From: Dickeya poaceiphila | GTDB lineage: Bacteria > Pseudomonadota > Gammaproteobacteria > Enterobacterales > Enterobacteriaceae | NCBI RefSeq assembly: GCF_007858975.2 | Contig: NZ_CP042220.2 | Coordinates: forward strand, 372,001 to 436,000 | Direction of reading: 5' to 3' | Length of the DNA stretch: 64,000 nt | Shown: piece after piece, positions 19,508 through 27,845 of the stretch | Layout of the letters: each line of letters begins with the position of its first letter | How positions within the stretch are numbered: position 1 is the first letter of the stretch | Translations under genes and position numbers: made by a program | The notes under the pieces: model-generated | The model's input: only the letters and a program-made list of their open reading frames with translations | What the model was told of the DNA's origin: nothing | The model's database searches: none

Positions 19508-21007
19508 TTAACCCGCTTTCGCTAACTGGCTGCGGTAGCTGGCAAGCCAGTCGGCGACGCGCTGCTTTTGGGCGTCGTCCAGCCACATGCCGAGCTTGGT
19601 GCGGCGCCAGATAGCGTCTTCCAGCGACACAACCCACTCATGTTCTACCAGATAGCGTAACTCGGCTTCGTACAGGTTATGACCGAAATGTTCGCCCAGA
19701 TCGCTTAAGGCTTGCGCATTACCGAGAATTTTCTCGCTCTGAGTACCGTAGGTACGGCTGTAACGGCGCGCCAGCGCTTCCGGCAGGTTATAACGGCGGC
19801 GTAATGTCGCGGCATAATCTTCACGGTTGCCGCTGATGTCGCCACCGGGCAGAATCGCGTTGCGAGTCCACGCTTGTCCGGCCTGCGGGTAGTACTTCAC
19901 CAGCTTTTCCAGTGCATGTTCGGCTAATTTGCGGTAGGTGGTCAGTTTGCCGCCGAACACCGACAACAGCGGCGCCTTACCGTTTTCATCGGCCACTGAC
20001 AGCGTGTAGTCGCGGGTGATGGCTTGCGGTGAATCGGATTCGTCGTCGCACAACGGGCGTACACCCGAATACGTCCAGACGATATCGTCGCGCGTCAGCT
20101 GCTTTTTGAAGTGATCGTTATACACATCCAGCAGGTAACGAATTTCGTTGTCATCGATCTTCACCTGATGCGGATCGCCGTGGTACTCCACATCCGTGGT
20201 GCCGATGATGGAAAATTCGTCCTGCCACGGAATCACAAACACAATACGGTGGTCTTTATTTTGCAGGATGTAGGCTTGTTGTTCCTGATGCACGCGCGGA
20301 ACAACGATATGGCTGCCTTTGATCAGACGAATACCGTACGGCGATGGTAGCGCCAGACCGTCGTCAAAGAACTGGCGTACCCACGGGCCGGTCGCGTTGA
20401 CCAGTCCTTTTGCCTGCCAGCGGTGGGTTTCACCACTGTGCGTATCTTCAGCATCGACGATCCACAGACCGTTTTCACGGTGGGCGCGGGTGACTTTCAT
20501 GCGCGTTTTCACCTCGCCGCCGCGGCGTACCACTTCCTGCGCGTTCAGCACCACCAGACGTGCATCGTCCACCCAGCAGTCGGAATATTCGAAACCGCGC
20601 GTCAGTTCCGGCTTCAATACAGATTCATGACCAAACCGCAACCCGTAACTGGACGGCAGGCTAACGCGTTTACCCAAATGGTCATACATGAACAGACCGG
20701 CGCGGATCATCCAGGCCGGGCGCAGATGCGGTTGGTGCGGCAAGCGAAAACGCATCGGGAAAATGATGTGCGGCGCCATCTTTAGCAGCACTTCGCGTTC
20801 AGATAAGGCTTCGCCCACCAGGCGGAACTCGTAATGTTCCAGATAGCGCAGGCCGCCGTGAATCAGCTTTGAACTGGCGGAAGAGGTGGCGCAAGCCAGA
20901 TCCTGTGCCTCCAGCAGCAGGACGGACAGCCCACGACCGGCGGCATCCGCTGCGATGCCAGTACCGTTAATGCCTCCGCCGATCACGATCAGATCTTGGG
21001 TTTCCAC
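19508..21007 (-). CDS. glpD: Aerobic glycerol-3-phosphate dehydrogenase
   Basis: GlpD oxidises sn-glycerol-3-phosphate to dihydroxyacetone phosphate and passes electrons to quinone at the inner membrane. The 499-residue product has the N-terminal FAD-binding motif VIGGGINGTGIAADAAGRGL and conserved blocks such as SSKLIHGGLRYLE and VNATGPW. Translation starts at GTG (21007) with a strong GGAGGAG site. The upstream region carries GlpR-like operators, and glpR is in this window, so induction by glycerol-3-phosphate is expected. Confidence 0.98.
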   Translation of the reverse strand: METQDLIVIGGGINGTGIAADAAGRGLSVLLLEAQDLACATSSASSKLIHGGLRYLEHYEFRLVGEALSEREVLLKMAPHIIFPMRFRLPHQPHLRPAWMIRAGLFMYDHLGKRVSLPSSYGLRFGHESVLKPELTRGFEYSDCWVDDARLVVLNAQEVVRRGGEVKTRMKVTRAHRENGLWIVDAEDTHSGETHRWQAKGLVNATGPWVRQFFDDGLALPSPYGIRLIKGSHIVVPRVHQEQQAYILQNKDHRIVFVIPWQDEFSIIGTTDVEYHGDPHQVKIDDNEIRYLLDVYNDHFKKQLTRDDIVWTYSGVRPLCDDESDSPQAITRDYTLSVADENGKAPLLSVFGGKLTTYRKLAEHALEKLVKYYPQAGQAWTRNAILPGGDISGNREDYAATLRRRYNLPEALARRYSRTYGTQSEKILGNAQALSDLGEHFGHNLYEAELRYLVEHEWVVSLEDAIWRRTKLGMWLDDAQKQRVADWLASYRSQLAKAG

Positions 21008-21056
21008 GTTTTCTCCTCCGCCACGTCAAAAGCTGTGATAGTCGTAAAAAATCTAC

Positions 21057-21098
21057 AATGTTCGTTTTCGCTCACGATATTAATCGAAAACAAACATG
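21057..21098. promoter_or_regulatory. GlpR operator-like sequences upstream of glpD
   Basis: AATGTTCGTTTTCGCTCACG (21057-21076) matches the first half of the GlpR consensus WATGTTCGWT-AWCGAACATW perfectly and the second half partly. A second site ending AACAAACATG (21079-21098) matches mainly in its second half. Two tandem operators 50-90 bp before the start fit the known glpD arrangement. Confidence 0.6.
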
Positions 21099-21303
21099 TT
21101 AGCCAAGCGTTAACCAATTAAAAACATTTGTGCGTGATGTCGCTAACAGTTTCTCGTCTGATTTGATTAAAAATAATGCCTCCTGTGCTGACTCGTGCGA
21201 TGACTTTTCCTGCAATGTGGCCCTATACCCCTGATGTTTGCCCGGTCTATCTGGGCAGTGGGTGGGTTACAATGCTGGCAATTTCAGTCGTACCCGCTGA
21301 TAA

Positions 21304-21319
21304 CCCCCCCCCCCTTTTT
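21304..21319. repeat. Poly-C tract before glpE
   Basis: Eleven consecutive C residues (21304-21314) are followed by five T. The tract lies 39 bp upstream of the glpE start codon, between the divergent glpD and glpE genes, where a promoter spacer could be. Confidence 0.9.
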
Positions 21320-21353
21320 ATATTAAGCAGTATTAAGAAAGACGAGGCAGACT

Positions 21354-21674
21354 ATGGAGCAGTTTGAGGCAATCGATATTGAGCAGGCGTATCAGCGCTG
21401 GCAGCAAGGTCAGGTGCTGGTGGATATTCGTGACCCGCAGAGTTTCGGCGCTGCGCATGTACCAGGTTCAACTCATCTTACCAATGAAACGCTGTCCGAT
21501 TTTGTGCGCGGCGCTGATTTTGAGCAGCCGGTGATGGTGATGTGCTACCACGGCATCAGCAGCCGTAATGCGGCGGATTACCTGTTAAGTCTTGGCTTTG
21601 AAGCGGTGTATAGCGTGGATGGCGGTTTCGATGCCTGGCAAAAACGCTTTCCGCAGGATGTGGCGGCAGGGTAA
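21354..21674 (+). CDS. glpE: Thiosulfate sulfurtransferase GlpE
   Basis: A single-domain rhodanese of 106 residues that transfers sulfane sulfur from thiosulfate to cyanide or thioredoxin in vitro. The active-site loop CYHGISS carries the catalytic Cys64 (Cys65 in E. coli). In E. coli glpE is the first gene of glpEGR; here the next glp gene, glpG, is 4.4 kb away because four foreign-looking genes on the opposite strand have been inserted. glpG and glpR must therefore have their own promoter. Confidence 0.95.
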   Translation: MEQFEAIDIEQAYQRWQQGQVLVDIRDPQSFGAAHVPGSTHLTNETLSDFVRGADFEQPVMVMCYHGISSRNAADYLLSLGFEAVYSVDGGFDAWQKRFPQDVAAG

Positions 21675-21682
21675 TCCTGAAC

Positions 21683-21709
21683 CGGTATGGCACCTGACTC
21701 GCCATACCG
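21683..21709. terminator. Stem-loop between glpE and the transporter gene
   Basis: CGGTATGGC / GCCATACCG is a 9-bp stem with a 9-nt loop between two convergent stop codons. It is a plausible bidirectional terminator, though the T-run is weak. Confidence 0.6.
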
Positions 21710-21749
21710 TCTGTTTATAAAGCCGTCTGTTTACAAAACCGGCAGGTTA

Positions 21750-23045
21750 TCAAACTTCAATCGGTTTTTTAACAAACAAGCCGTAGCTCAATGCACCCAG
21801 CATCAGCAAGCCTGCGCCCAGAAAGAAGACATTGGTAAATACCCCGGTGGCATCCAAAATCACGCCGGTGATGATAGGGGCGCTGGCCGCGCCGAGAAAA
21901 CCACCGAAATTCTGAATCGCTCCGAGTGACGCTACCTGTTCTTTAGGGGCGATGTCGGTCGCCAGCGTCCAGATGACGCCGGAAGGCAACTGCGAGCAGA
22001 AATAACCCAATGACAGCAGCAAAATAGACAGCGAGGTGTTGCTGACAAACGGAATCGGTGCAACAAAGCAGGCCGCCAGTGCCGCCCCCATGACGATCGG
22101 AATTTTACGGGCGGTAATGGTGTTGACGCCGCGACGGATCAGACGATCAGAGATGGCCCCGCCGCACAGCACGCCGAGAATACCGGCGAGGAACGGAATA
22201 GAGGCGATCCAACCGGTTTGTTTCAGCGTAAAGCCGAGGGATTTTTCCAGATAACCCGGCAGCCAGGTCAGATAAACCCAGATGGTGAACATGATGGAGA
22301 AATTACCCAGAATCATGAACCAGGTGGTTTTATGGCGGAAAAGTGCTCCCCAGCCTTGTCGGGCTTTTGCTGCGTCATGGCCGGGCGCTGTTGTCACTGC
22401 GGTGTCAGCGTGGATGTTGCGCTCTTCGGCCTCTGTTGGTTCACGATAAAACTTCAGCCAGATAATCAGCAACGGAATGCCAGCCAGACCAATGGCAATA
22501 AACATACCCCGCCAGCCCAGCGTCAGCAGCAGCACGGTCAAAATCGGCGGCGCAATGGCGTTGGCTATCTGTGAGCCGGTATTGATGATGGCGGTCGGCA
22601 GGCCGCGTTCGCGGGCAGAAAACCAACGATGGGTGATTTTAATGCCTGACGTAAAAAAGGGCGATTCAGCGATACCCAGCAACATGCGTAAGCCATAAAA
22701 CATAGAATAGCCGTTGATGAATCCAGCCAGCACGGTAAAGGCTGACCATAACCCTACTGCGCCGGAAAACATCTTTTTCGGCCCCAGTTTGTCCACCAGC
22801 CAGCCTGCCGGCAGGTTGGCGAGCGCATAAGGCCACAGGAAGGCGGACAGTAGCAACCCCATCTGAGTGGCGCTAAAACCGAATTCTTTGGCGATGGTGG
22901 TATTGGCAATACTTAAGTTGGCGCGGTCAAGGTAATTGATGACCGCCGCCATCAACAGAATGAAAATGATCCCCCAGCGTAAGCGGGTAATCGGCGAGGC
23001 AGGGATAACCCTATTGTCTTGTAAGGCAGAAGTCGTATTTTTCAT
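21750..23045 (-). CDS. MFS transporter, anion:cation symporter type
   Basis: A 431-residue protein with about 12 membrane helices. The WGIIFILLMAAVINYLDRAN opening, the GWLVDKLGPKK loop and the R-x-x-x-G motifs fit the ACS subfamily (hexuronate, galactonate, glucarate and tartrate transporters such as ExuT, GudP and DgoT). It probably imports a sugar acid by proton symport (family inference). The ATG at 23045 follows the yhcH-type stop by 5 nt, so the two genes are co-transcribed; a TTG 12 nt upstream is an alternative start. It is the last gene of the inserted four-gene cluster. Confidence 0.85.
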   Translation of the reverse strand: MKNTTSALQDNRVIPASPITRLRWGIIFILLMAAVINYLDRANLSIANTTIAKEFGFSATQMGLLLSAFLWPYALANLPAGWLVDKLGPKKMFSGAVGLWSAFTVLAGFINGYSMFYGLRMLLGIAESPFFTSGIKITHRWFSARERGLPTAIINTGSQIANAIAPPILTVLLLTLGWRGMFIAIGLAGIPLLIIWLKFYREPTEAEERNIHADTAVTTAPGHDAAKARQGWGALFRHKTTWFMILGNFSIMFTIWVYLTWLPGYLEKSLGFTLKQTGWIASIPFLAGILGVLCGGAISDRLIRRGVNTITARKIPIVMGAALAACFVAPIPFVSNTSLSILLLSLGYFCSQLPSGVIWTLATDIAPKEQVASLGAIQNFGGFLGAASAPIITGVILDATGVFTNVFFLGAGLLMLGALSYGLFVKKPIEV

Positions 23046-23050
23046 AATAA

Positions 23051-23530
23051 TCAGCAATCCGTAAATAAACTGATGTGAATTTTAATAACTGCTTTTCGAA
23101 TAAAAGAGGGACCATTGCTTTGGCAACATGGCCGATGTAGATCTTCCGGAAAGAAAACGGCAAACATGCCGGGTGTTAATGAAATAAAACTCTCGTTTTG
23201 CGTTTCACGATAAAAAACAATATCGTGATGTTCGCTTTTATCTTCAATCACGCTATTACGACGGCTACCTCGCGCAACGCCGATAGTTTCTTCTCCCTGT
23301 AATAAATATTGAATGTCAACATACTGGAAATGCGATTCTGCCAGCCTGTCCGTGGCCGGTTCGGTGGTGAATTCCTGTAATAAGCAGAACATTTTTCCGG
23401 GGATAATGTCATATTTCCCGGTCGCCATCGTAGCGAAGTTGGTTGTAGAAATATAATCGATGGCTTGATGAATAATGGGATGTAATGCGTATTTCTCTCG
23501 GCTCCAGTCTTGTTGATCACAAATAATCAT
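23051..23530 (-). CDS. YhcH/YjgK/YiaL-family protein
   Basis: A 159-residue cupin-like protein from the ATG at 23530 with an AGGGAA site; a longer in-frame start at 23566 lacks one. The conserved H-x-x-x-x-D-I-Q-Y-L-L-x-G-E-E (around ESHFQYVDIQYLLQGEETIG) and the FFPEDLHRP motif with metal-ligand-type His are family hallmarks. E. coli YhcH (NanQ) acts as a sialic-acid anomerase, and YiaL/YjgK sit with sugar-acid genes, so a sugar mutarotase role is likely. The neighbouring aldolase and transporter support a sugar-acid pathway. Confidence 0.82.
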   Translation of the reverse strand: MIICDQQDWSREKYALHPIIHQAIDYISTTNFATMATGKYDIIPGKMFCLLQEFTTEPATDRLAESHFQYVDIQYLLQGEETIGVARGSRRNSVIEDKSEHHDIVFYRETQNESFISLTPGMFAVFFPEDLHRPCCQSNGPSFIRKAVIKIHISLFTDC

Positions 23531-23570
23531 AGTGGGGTTCCCTGGTGAGTAACAAAAACCTGTCAATAAA

Positions 23571-23609
23571 CCGGCGAGAAGAAGTAAAGAGAAAGTTTCC
23601 TCTCGCCGG
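23571..23609 (-). promoter_or_regulatory. Intra-operon stem-loop
   Basis: CCGGCGAGA / TCTCGCCGG can form a 9-bp stem with a 21-nt purine/pyrimidine-rich loop between the aldolase gene and the yhcH-type gene. On the minus strand it is followed by a few T residues, so it may attenuate downstream expression or stabilise the upstream mRNA. Confidence 0.5.
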
Positions 23610-23636
23610 ATAACAATACGCCTGAGTGCAACAACG

Positions 23637-24563
23637 TTATCGTTGCTGAATTTTGTTCTGGTAGTGTTCCGTTCCCTGACGAATTTGATCGAGGATCACC
23701 GACAAGGCCCAGAATTTTTCCAGCACATTATCTCTGGTGACCCGGCAGTGATCGTGCTCGAAAGTTCCCAGACGCTGGTGGTAAATTTTGGCGTTTTTGG
23801 GGTAGCCCAACGTTTCGGTCACTGCCGCCAATGACAGGAAGGTCGCCAGTTCCTGCGCCAGTTCTGGTTGCTGATGGCTTTGGGAATAAAGCCACTGATA
23901 TAGCTCTGGGTGGAAATTGGTGAACACGCCGCTAAAGCCTTTGGAACCGGCGCGCATTGCCGGAAACGCGATGGCGGCGTTGGCGTTGATGATATTCAGC
24001 GGTGTGCCGGCAGTGAGTTTCACCCGGCGTTCTACCGTTGGCAGGTCGCAGCTCACGTCTTTGAGTACCACAAAGCGGCCACTGTTGGCGCAGTGCATCA
24101 ATTCTTCATCGGTTAACAGACGGCGATACGGCGCCGGGCACTCGTACAGGCCGAGCGGCAACGTTGCAGGCAGGGATGCCAGCAAGGTCTCCAGCGTCTC
24201 AAAGAACGTCGCCGATCCCTGGTTTTTCGGGTCCAGATGGTTGGTGACCAACACCAGTGCGTCGATGCCGGTTTCCGCCATCGCCTGCAATTCGGCTATC
24301 TGGTTATTGATGTCGTCGCTGATGTGACCGGAGGCGATAACCGGTATGCGTCCTGCGACCTGTTCTACCACGAAACGCGCCAGATTTACGCGCTCCTCCA
24401 GGCTGAGAAACAACATTTCGCTGGACTGGCAGACCGCGAACAGCGCGTCCACGCCTTTGTCCAGATACCAATCGATCAATTTCGCCAGACCGGGGTAGTC
24501 TATTTCATTGCTGGTGTTAAACGGGGTCAGCATGACGGGAACGATGCCTTCGATGCTTTTCAT
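23637..24563 (-). CDS. DapA/NanA-superfamily aldolase
   Basis: A 308-residue member of the dihydrodipicolinate synthase / N-acetylneuraminate lyase family. The Schiff-base lysine is in VLKDVSCDL and the conserved tyrosine in GLYECPAPY. The usual G-T/S-T-G-E motif is replaced by AVCQSSEMLFLS, so the substrate differs from DapA; relatives act on 2-keto-3-deoxy sugar acids or sialic acids. It probably cleaves a 2-keto-3-deoxy acid to pyruvate plus an aldehyde (inference). A good AAGGAG lies 7 nt before the ATG. It stands between the HTH-kinase gene and the yhcH-type gene. Confidence 0.85.
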   Translation of the reverse strand: MKSIEGIVPVMLTPFNTSNEIDYPGLAKLIDWYLDKGVDALFAVCQSSEMLFLSLEERVNLARFVVEQVAGRIPVIASGHISDDINNQIAELQAMAETGIDALVLVTNHLDPKNQGSATFFETLETLLASLPATLPLGLYECPAPYRRLLTDEELMHCANSGRFVVLKDVSCDLPTVERRVKLTAGTPLNIINANAAIAFPAMRAGSKGFSGVFTNFHPELYQWLYSQSHQQPELAQELATFLSLAAVTETLGYPKNAKIYHQRLGTFEHDHCRVTRDNVLEKFWALSVILDQIRQGTEHYQNKIQQR

Positions 24564-24617
24564 TTTCTTGCTCCTTGCCCGAAAATCGCTTCGGGGTGTT
24601 TAAAATAGGGGTGGGGA

Positions 24618-25829
24618 TTAGCGTTGCGCCAGCCGGTTCGTCACTTGCTGATGCGTTGGCATATTGGCGGCTCCTTCCCGTTCGACTGCCAGCGAGGCAA
24701 ACGCATTCGCGTACGTGGCGGCTTGCGCCACGCTCTGCCCGGCGGCGACGGCGGCGGCGAAGGCACCGTTGAACGCATCGCCAGCGCCGGTGGTATCCAC
24801 GCTGACGGCGGGAAAGGCCGGGATATGCTGAAATTGCTGGCCGTCAAACAACAGGGCGCCATTGGCGCCCATGGTGATTATCACCCGTGTGGCGCCAAGC
24901 GCATGGATTTTTTGCGCGGCTTGTCTGGCACTCTCAAGGTTACTGATCTCAATACCGGATAAGAGCGAGGCTTCCGTTTCGTTTGGGGTGATGATATCCA
25001 CATAATCAAGACAGGAGACGACGTCATCGGAATAAGGCGCCGGATTCAGGATAATTTTGGTGCCGAGCGCTTTGGCCAATTTCATGGCGCTCAATGTCGC
25101 CGGGAAGTTATTTTCCATTTGCAGCAATAATACGTCTGCATCTTCGAGGTCAGGCATAATCTCAGCGATTTCTTCATCGGTCAGTGTTTTATTCGCCCCG
25201 GAATAAATGGCAATCATATTTTCGCCATTTTGTTGCGAGACATAAATAATCGCATTGCCGGTGGGTTCTGTATCAGACTGGTATAATTTAAATGAGTGAA
25301 TAGGGGATTTTGACAAATGTTCATACGCGAAATGACTGAATTGGTCTTTTCCTACTTTCGATACGAAATGGACTTTCGCACCGGCCATGCTGGCCGCCAT
25401 AGCCTGATTAGCGCCTTTTCCTCCCGGTCCCAGCGCACTGCCCTGCGCCAGCAATGATTCTCCGCCTTTAGGAAAACGGGCGACCCTGGCGACAATATCC
25501 ACATTAAATGAACCAAGAATACAGACCTTGCCTTTCATGGTGTTACCCTTTTTTCGGATACTTCTATTTCTTACCTGATTCTTTATTTTTTTTAACAGGA
25601 CTTCGAAGTCTTTCCCGGTTTCGGTAATAAGCTGAGATTGCAGACTGCGTCGAATAATAATGGCGCCGCCGTGACAGCGCTGAACCAGGCGTTGTCGGGC
25701 CAATGCATTCAGATCACTACGGATGGTTTCTCTGGTGACGGAAAAAACCTCGGCCAGATACTCCACGCTGACGCGATCATGTTGATCCAGATAGTCCAGA
25801 ATCTTGTTTCTGCGTTCTTCAAGAAACAT
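24618..25829 (-). CDS. DeoR-type HTH fused to a ribokinase-family sugar kinase
   Basis: A 403-residue two-domain protein. Residues 1-~60 (from MFLEERRNKILDYLDQHDRV) are a DeoR-family winged helix with the recognition segment VTRETIRSDLNALARQRLVQ. After a basic linker, residues ~98-403 are a complete PfkB/ribokinase domain: GGKGANQAMAAS substrate motif and DTTGAGDAFNGAF ATP/anion-hole signature with the catalytic Asp. Fusion of a winged helix to a PfkB kinase is known (E. coli YeiI), and could let sugar binding control transcription of its own cluster. An internal ATG at 25538 with an AAGGG-type site could also produce the kinase alone. It is the first gene of the cluster. Confidence 0.88.
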   Translation of the reverse strand: MFLEERRNKILDYLDQHDRVSVEYLAEVFSVTRETIRSDLNALARQRLVQRCHGGAIIIRRSLQSQLITETGKDFEVLLKKIKNQVRNRSIRKKGNTMKGKVCILGSFNVDIVARVARFPKGGESLLAQGSALGPGGKGANQAMAASMAGAKVHFVSKVGKDQFSHFAYEHLSKSPIHSFKLYQSDTEPTGNAIIYVSQQNGENMIAIYSGANKTLTDEEIAEIMPDLEDADVLLLQMENNFPATLSAMKLAKALGTKIILNPAPYSDDVVSCLDYVDIITPNETEASLLSGIEISNLESARQAAQKIHALGATRVIITMGANGALLFDGQQFQHIPAFPAVSVDTTGAGDAFNGAFAAAVAAGQSVAQAATYANAFASLAVEREGAANMPTHQQVTNRLAQR

Positions 25830-25982
25830 ACCGTTAACACCTCTTGAATGAGAGTAATGGAGCCGTTCTGGTTGAAAAGTGACCGTGATCATAGGATGTC
25901 GGATAAAACGGAAGTAAACAAAAATTCTTACTACCTATCTATCAGGCGACAAGAGAGGCTGTCAGTACGCAGGGTGGCGAGA

Positions 25983-25998
25983 TGTGAAAACCATCACA
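25983..25998. promoter_or_regulatory. Perfect CRP site upstream of the sugar cluster
   Basis: TGTGA-AAACCA-TCACA fits the CRP consensus core exactly. It lies in the divergent region, 154 bp before the HTH-kinase start and 112 bp before glpG, so it could activate either transcript. Confidence 0.8.
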
Positions 25999-26109
25999 TT
26001 CATATTGAAATAGGGAGGATTACCCGCGGTTATTGCACTGCGTTCCGGGCAGTAAATGTTTTAGAATCGAGAATATAAATTCATTGGCGCAAAGCGGTGG
26101 GCTATTGTC

Positions 26110-26934
26110 ATGATCCGAATTGTTGCTTTCTCCAATCCGCGTCTGGCGCAGGCGTTTGTCGATTATATGCACACGCATCAGATCCGGCTGGTTGCCCGCA
26201 TTAACGACAACGAAGTGGATATCTGGTTGCCGGATGAAAGCCAGCAGGAGCGGGTGAGGCAGGAACTGGAACGCTTTCTGCAAGAGCCGTGGCACGAACG
26301 CTATCAGGCGGCCAGTTGGCATAGCGGCACCACCAACAGCGGGCTGCGTTACCCGTCATTTTCCTACTTGCAGACGTTGCGTCAGCGTGCGGGACCGCTG
26401 ACGCTGGGAATGCTGGTGGTCACCATTGCTGTCTACCTGTTGATGCAGGTTTATGGTGTGGAACGCATGATGCTGCTGCTGGCCTTTCCGGGTAGCGCGC
26501 AGACTTTGCAGCTATGGCGCTGGTTCAGCCACGTGCTGCTGCATTTCTCATTGTTGCATCTGCTGTTTAACCTGATGTGGTGGTGGTATCTTGGCGGCCC
26601 GGTGGAACGTGTGTTGGGCACCCGGCGATTGTGTGTGATTCTGTTGCTGTCGTCCGCGCTCAGCGGTTGGGCGCAGTCCTGGTTCAGCGGCGTCTATTTC
26701 GGTGGTTTGTCCGGCGTGGTCTACGCCCTGATGGGGTATGTCTGGTTGCGTGGTGAACGTGAGCCAGACGGGCCGTTGTATCTTCAGCGCGGCTTGATGG
26801 CCTTTGCGCTGGTATGGCTGGTGGCGGGCTATTTCGATATTTTGGGCATGTCGATAGCGAATGCGGCTCATGTCGCGGGGCTGCTCGTTGGCGTGTTGAT
26901 GGCCTGGTGGGATACCCGCCTGCGCCACCATTAA
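26110..26934 (+). CDS. glpG: Rhomboid intramembrane serine protease
   Basis: GlpG cleaves membrane-embedded substrates within the inner membrane. The 274-residue product (E. coli 276) has the cytosolic N-terminal domain, the W-R motif in [13 protein letters not shown], the [14 protein letters not shown] oxyanion-side segment, the catalytic Ser in [13 protein letters not shown] and the catalytic His in [11 protein letters not shown]. It precedes glpR in the same direction by about 100 bp. The usual upstream partner glpE has been separated by the inserted cluster. Confidence 0.97.
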   Translation: MIRIVAFSNPRLAQAFVDYMHTHQIRLVARINDNEVDIWLPDESQQERVRQELERFLQEPWHERYQAASWHSGTTNSGLRYPSFSYLQTLRQRAGPLTLGMLVVTIAVYLLMQVYGVERMMLLLAFPGSAQTLQLWRWFSHVLLHFSLLHLLFNLMWWWYLGGPVERVLGTRRLCVILLLSSALSGWAQSWFSGVYFGGLSGVVYALMGYVWLRGEREPDGPLYLQRGLMAFALVWLVAGYFDILGMSIANAAHVAGLLVGVLMAWWDTRLRHH

Positions 26935-27041
26935 GCCATCGTACTGTTTATCGCAGCGCAACTGGCGTGCGTATTGTTACCCAGTGCGGCGGTGTTTTAG
27001 TTGGCCGACATGACGGCATGTCGGCGTTTGAGGGGACCAAG

Positions 27042-27800
27042 GTGAAGCAAACTCAGCGGCACGACGCCATTATCGATCTGGTGCGTCGGCAGGGATACGT
27101 TAGTACCGAAGAACTGGTGGAGCATTTTGCCGTCAGCCCGCAGACCATTCGCCGCGACCTGAATGATCTGGCGGAACAGAACAAGATTCATCGTCATCAT
27201 GGTGGAGCGGCGTTGCCGTCCAGTTCAGTGAATACGGCCTATCATGATCGTAAAATGATGTGGTCTGATGAAAAAGCCAGGATTGCGAGGCAGGTCGCCA
27301 GCCAGATTCCAGATGGTGCTACGCTTTTTATTGATATTGGTACGACACCGGAAGCCGTGGCCCACGCGCTAATGAACCATAAGGATTTGCGGGTAGTCAC
27401 TAACAACCTAAATGTGGCAACGTTACTGACCGCCAAAGAAGATTTTCGCCTGATTCTGGCCGGCGGCGAGGTGCGCAGTCGGGACGGCGGCATCATGGGC
27501 GAGGCAACGCTCGATTTTATTTCCCAGTTCCGGCTTGATTTCGGCATCCTTGGAATCAGCGGTATTGATATGGATGGTTCGTTGTTGGAGTTTGACTACC
27601 ATGAAGTTCGCACCAAACGCGCTATCATCGAAAATTCCCGTTGCGTGATGCTGGTGACGGACCATTCGAAATTTGGCCGTAACGCTATGGTTAATTTGGG
27701 CAATATGGATTTGATCGACTATCTTTTTACCGATCAGTTACCGCCCCCCAGTGTGCTGAAAATAATTGAACAACATAAGGTACAGTTGGAGTTGTGCTGA
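27042..27800 (+). CDS. glpR: Glycerol-3-phosphate regulon repressor
   Basis: GlpR is a DeoR-family repressor released by glycerol-3-phosphate. The GTG at 27042, with GAGGGG 6 nt upstream, gives 252 residues, the E. coli length; upstream in-frame starts overlap glpG. The N-terminal winged helix includes GYVSTEELVEHFAVSPQTIR, and the C-terminal sensor domain has IDIGTTPEAVAHAL and GEATLDFISQFRLDFG. Targets expected here are glpD and other glp genes. It ends only 45 bp before malP, with no malT between. Confidence 0.97.
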   Translation: MKQTQRHDAIIDLVRRQGYVSTEELVEHFAVSPQTIRRDLNDLAEQNKIHRHHGGAALPSSSVNTAYHDRKMMWSDEKARIARQVASQIPDGATLFIDIGTTPEAVAHALMNHKDLRVVTNNLNVATLLTAKEDFRLILAGGEVRSRDGGIMGEATLDFISQFRLDFGILGISGIDMDGSLLEFDYHEVRTKRAIIENSRCVMLVTDHSKFGRNAMVNLGNMDLIDYLFTDQLPPPSVLKIIEQHKVQLELC

Positions 27801-27845
27801 TCCCGACGTGCCTTTTTCCATCACTGACAAGAGGAGAGAGGCACG

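Noticed and set aside
23637-24563. The aldolase as nanA and the cluster as a sialic-acid (nan) operon.
   Set aside because: No nanE or nanK-type ROK kinase is present, the kinase is PfkB-type and the transporter is ACS-type. A sugar-acid pathway fits at least as well, so no symbol was given.
24618-25829. A frameshift or assembly join producing the HTH-kinase fusion.
   Set aside because: The frame is continuous, the linker is plausible and winged-helix/PfkB fusions are known (YeiI). It was treated as a real fusion.
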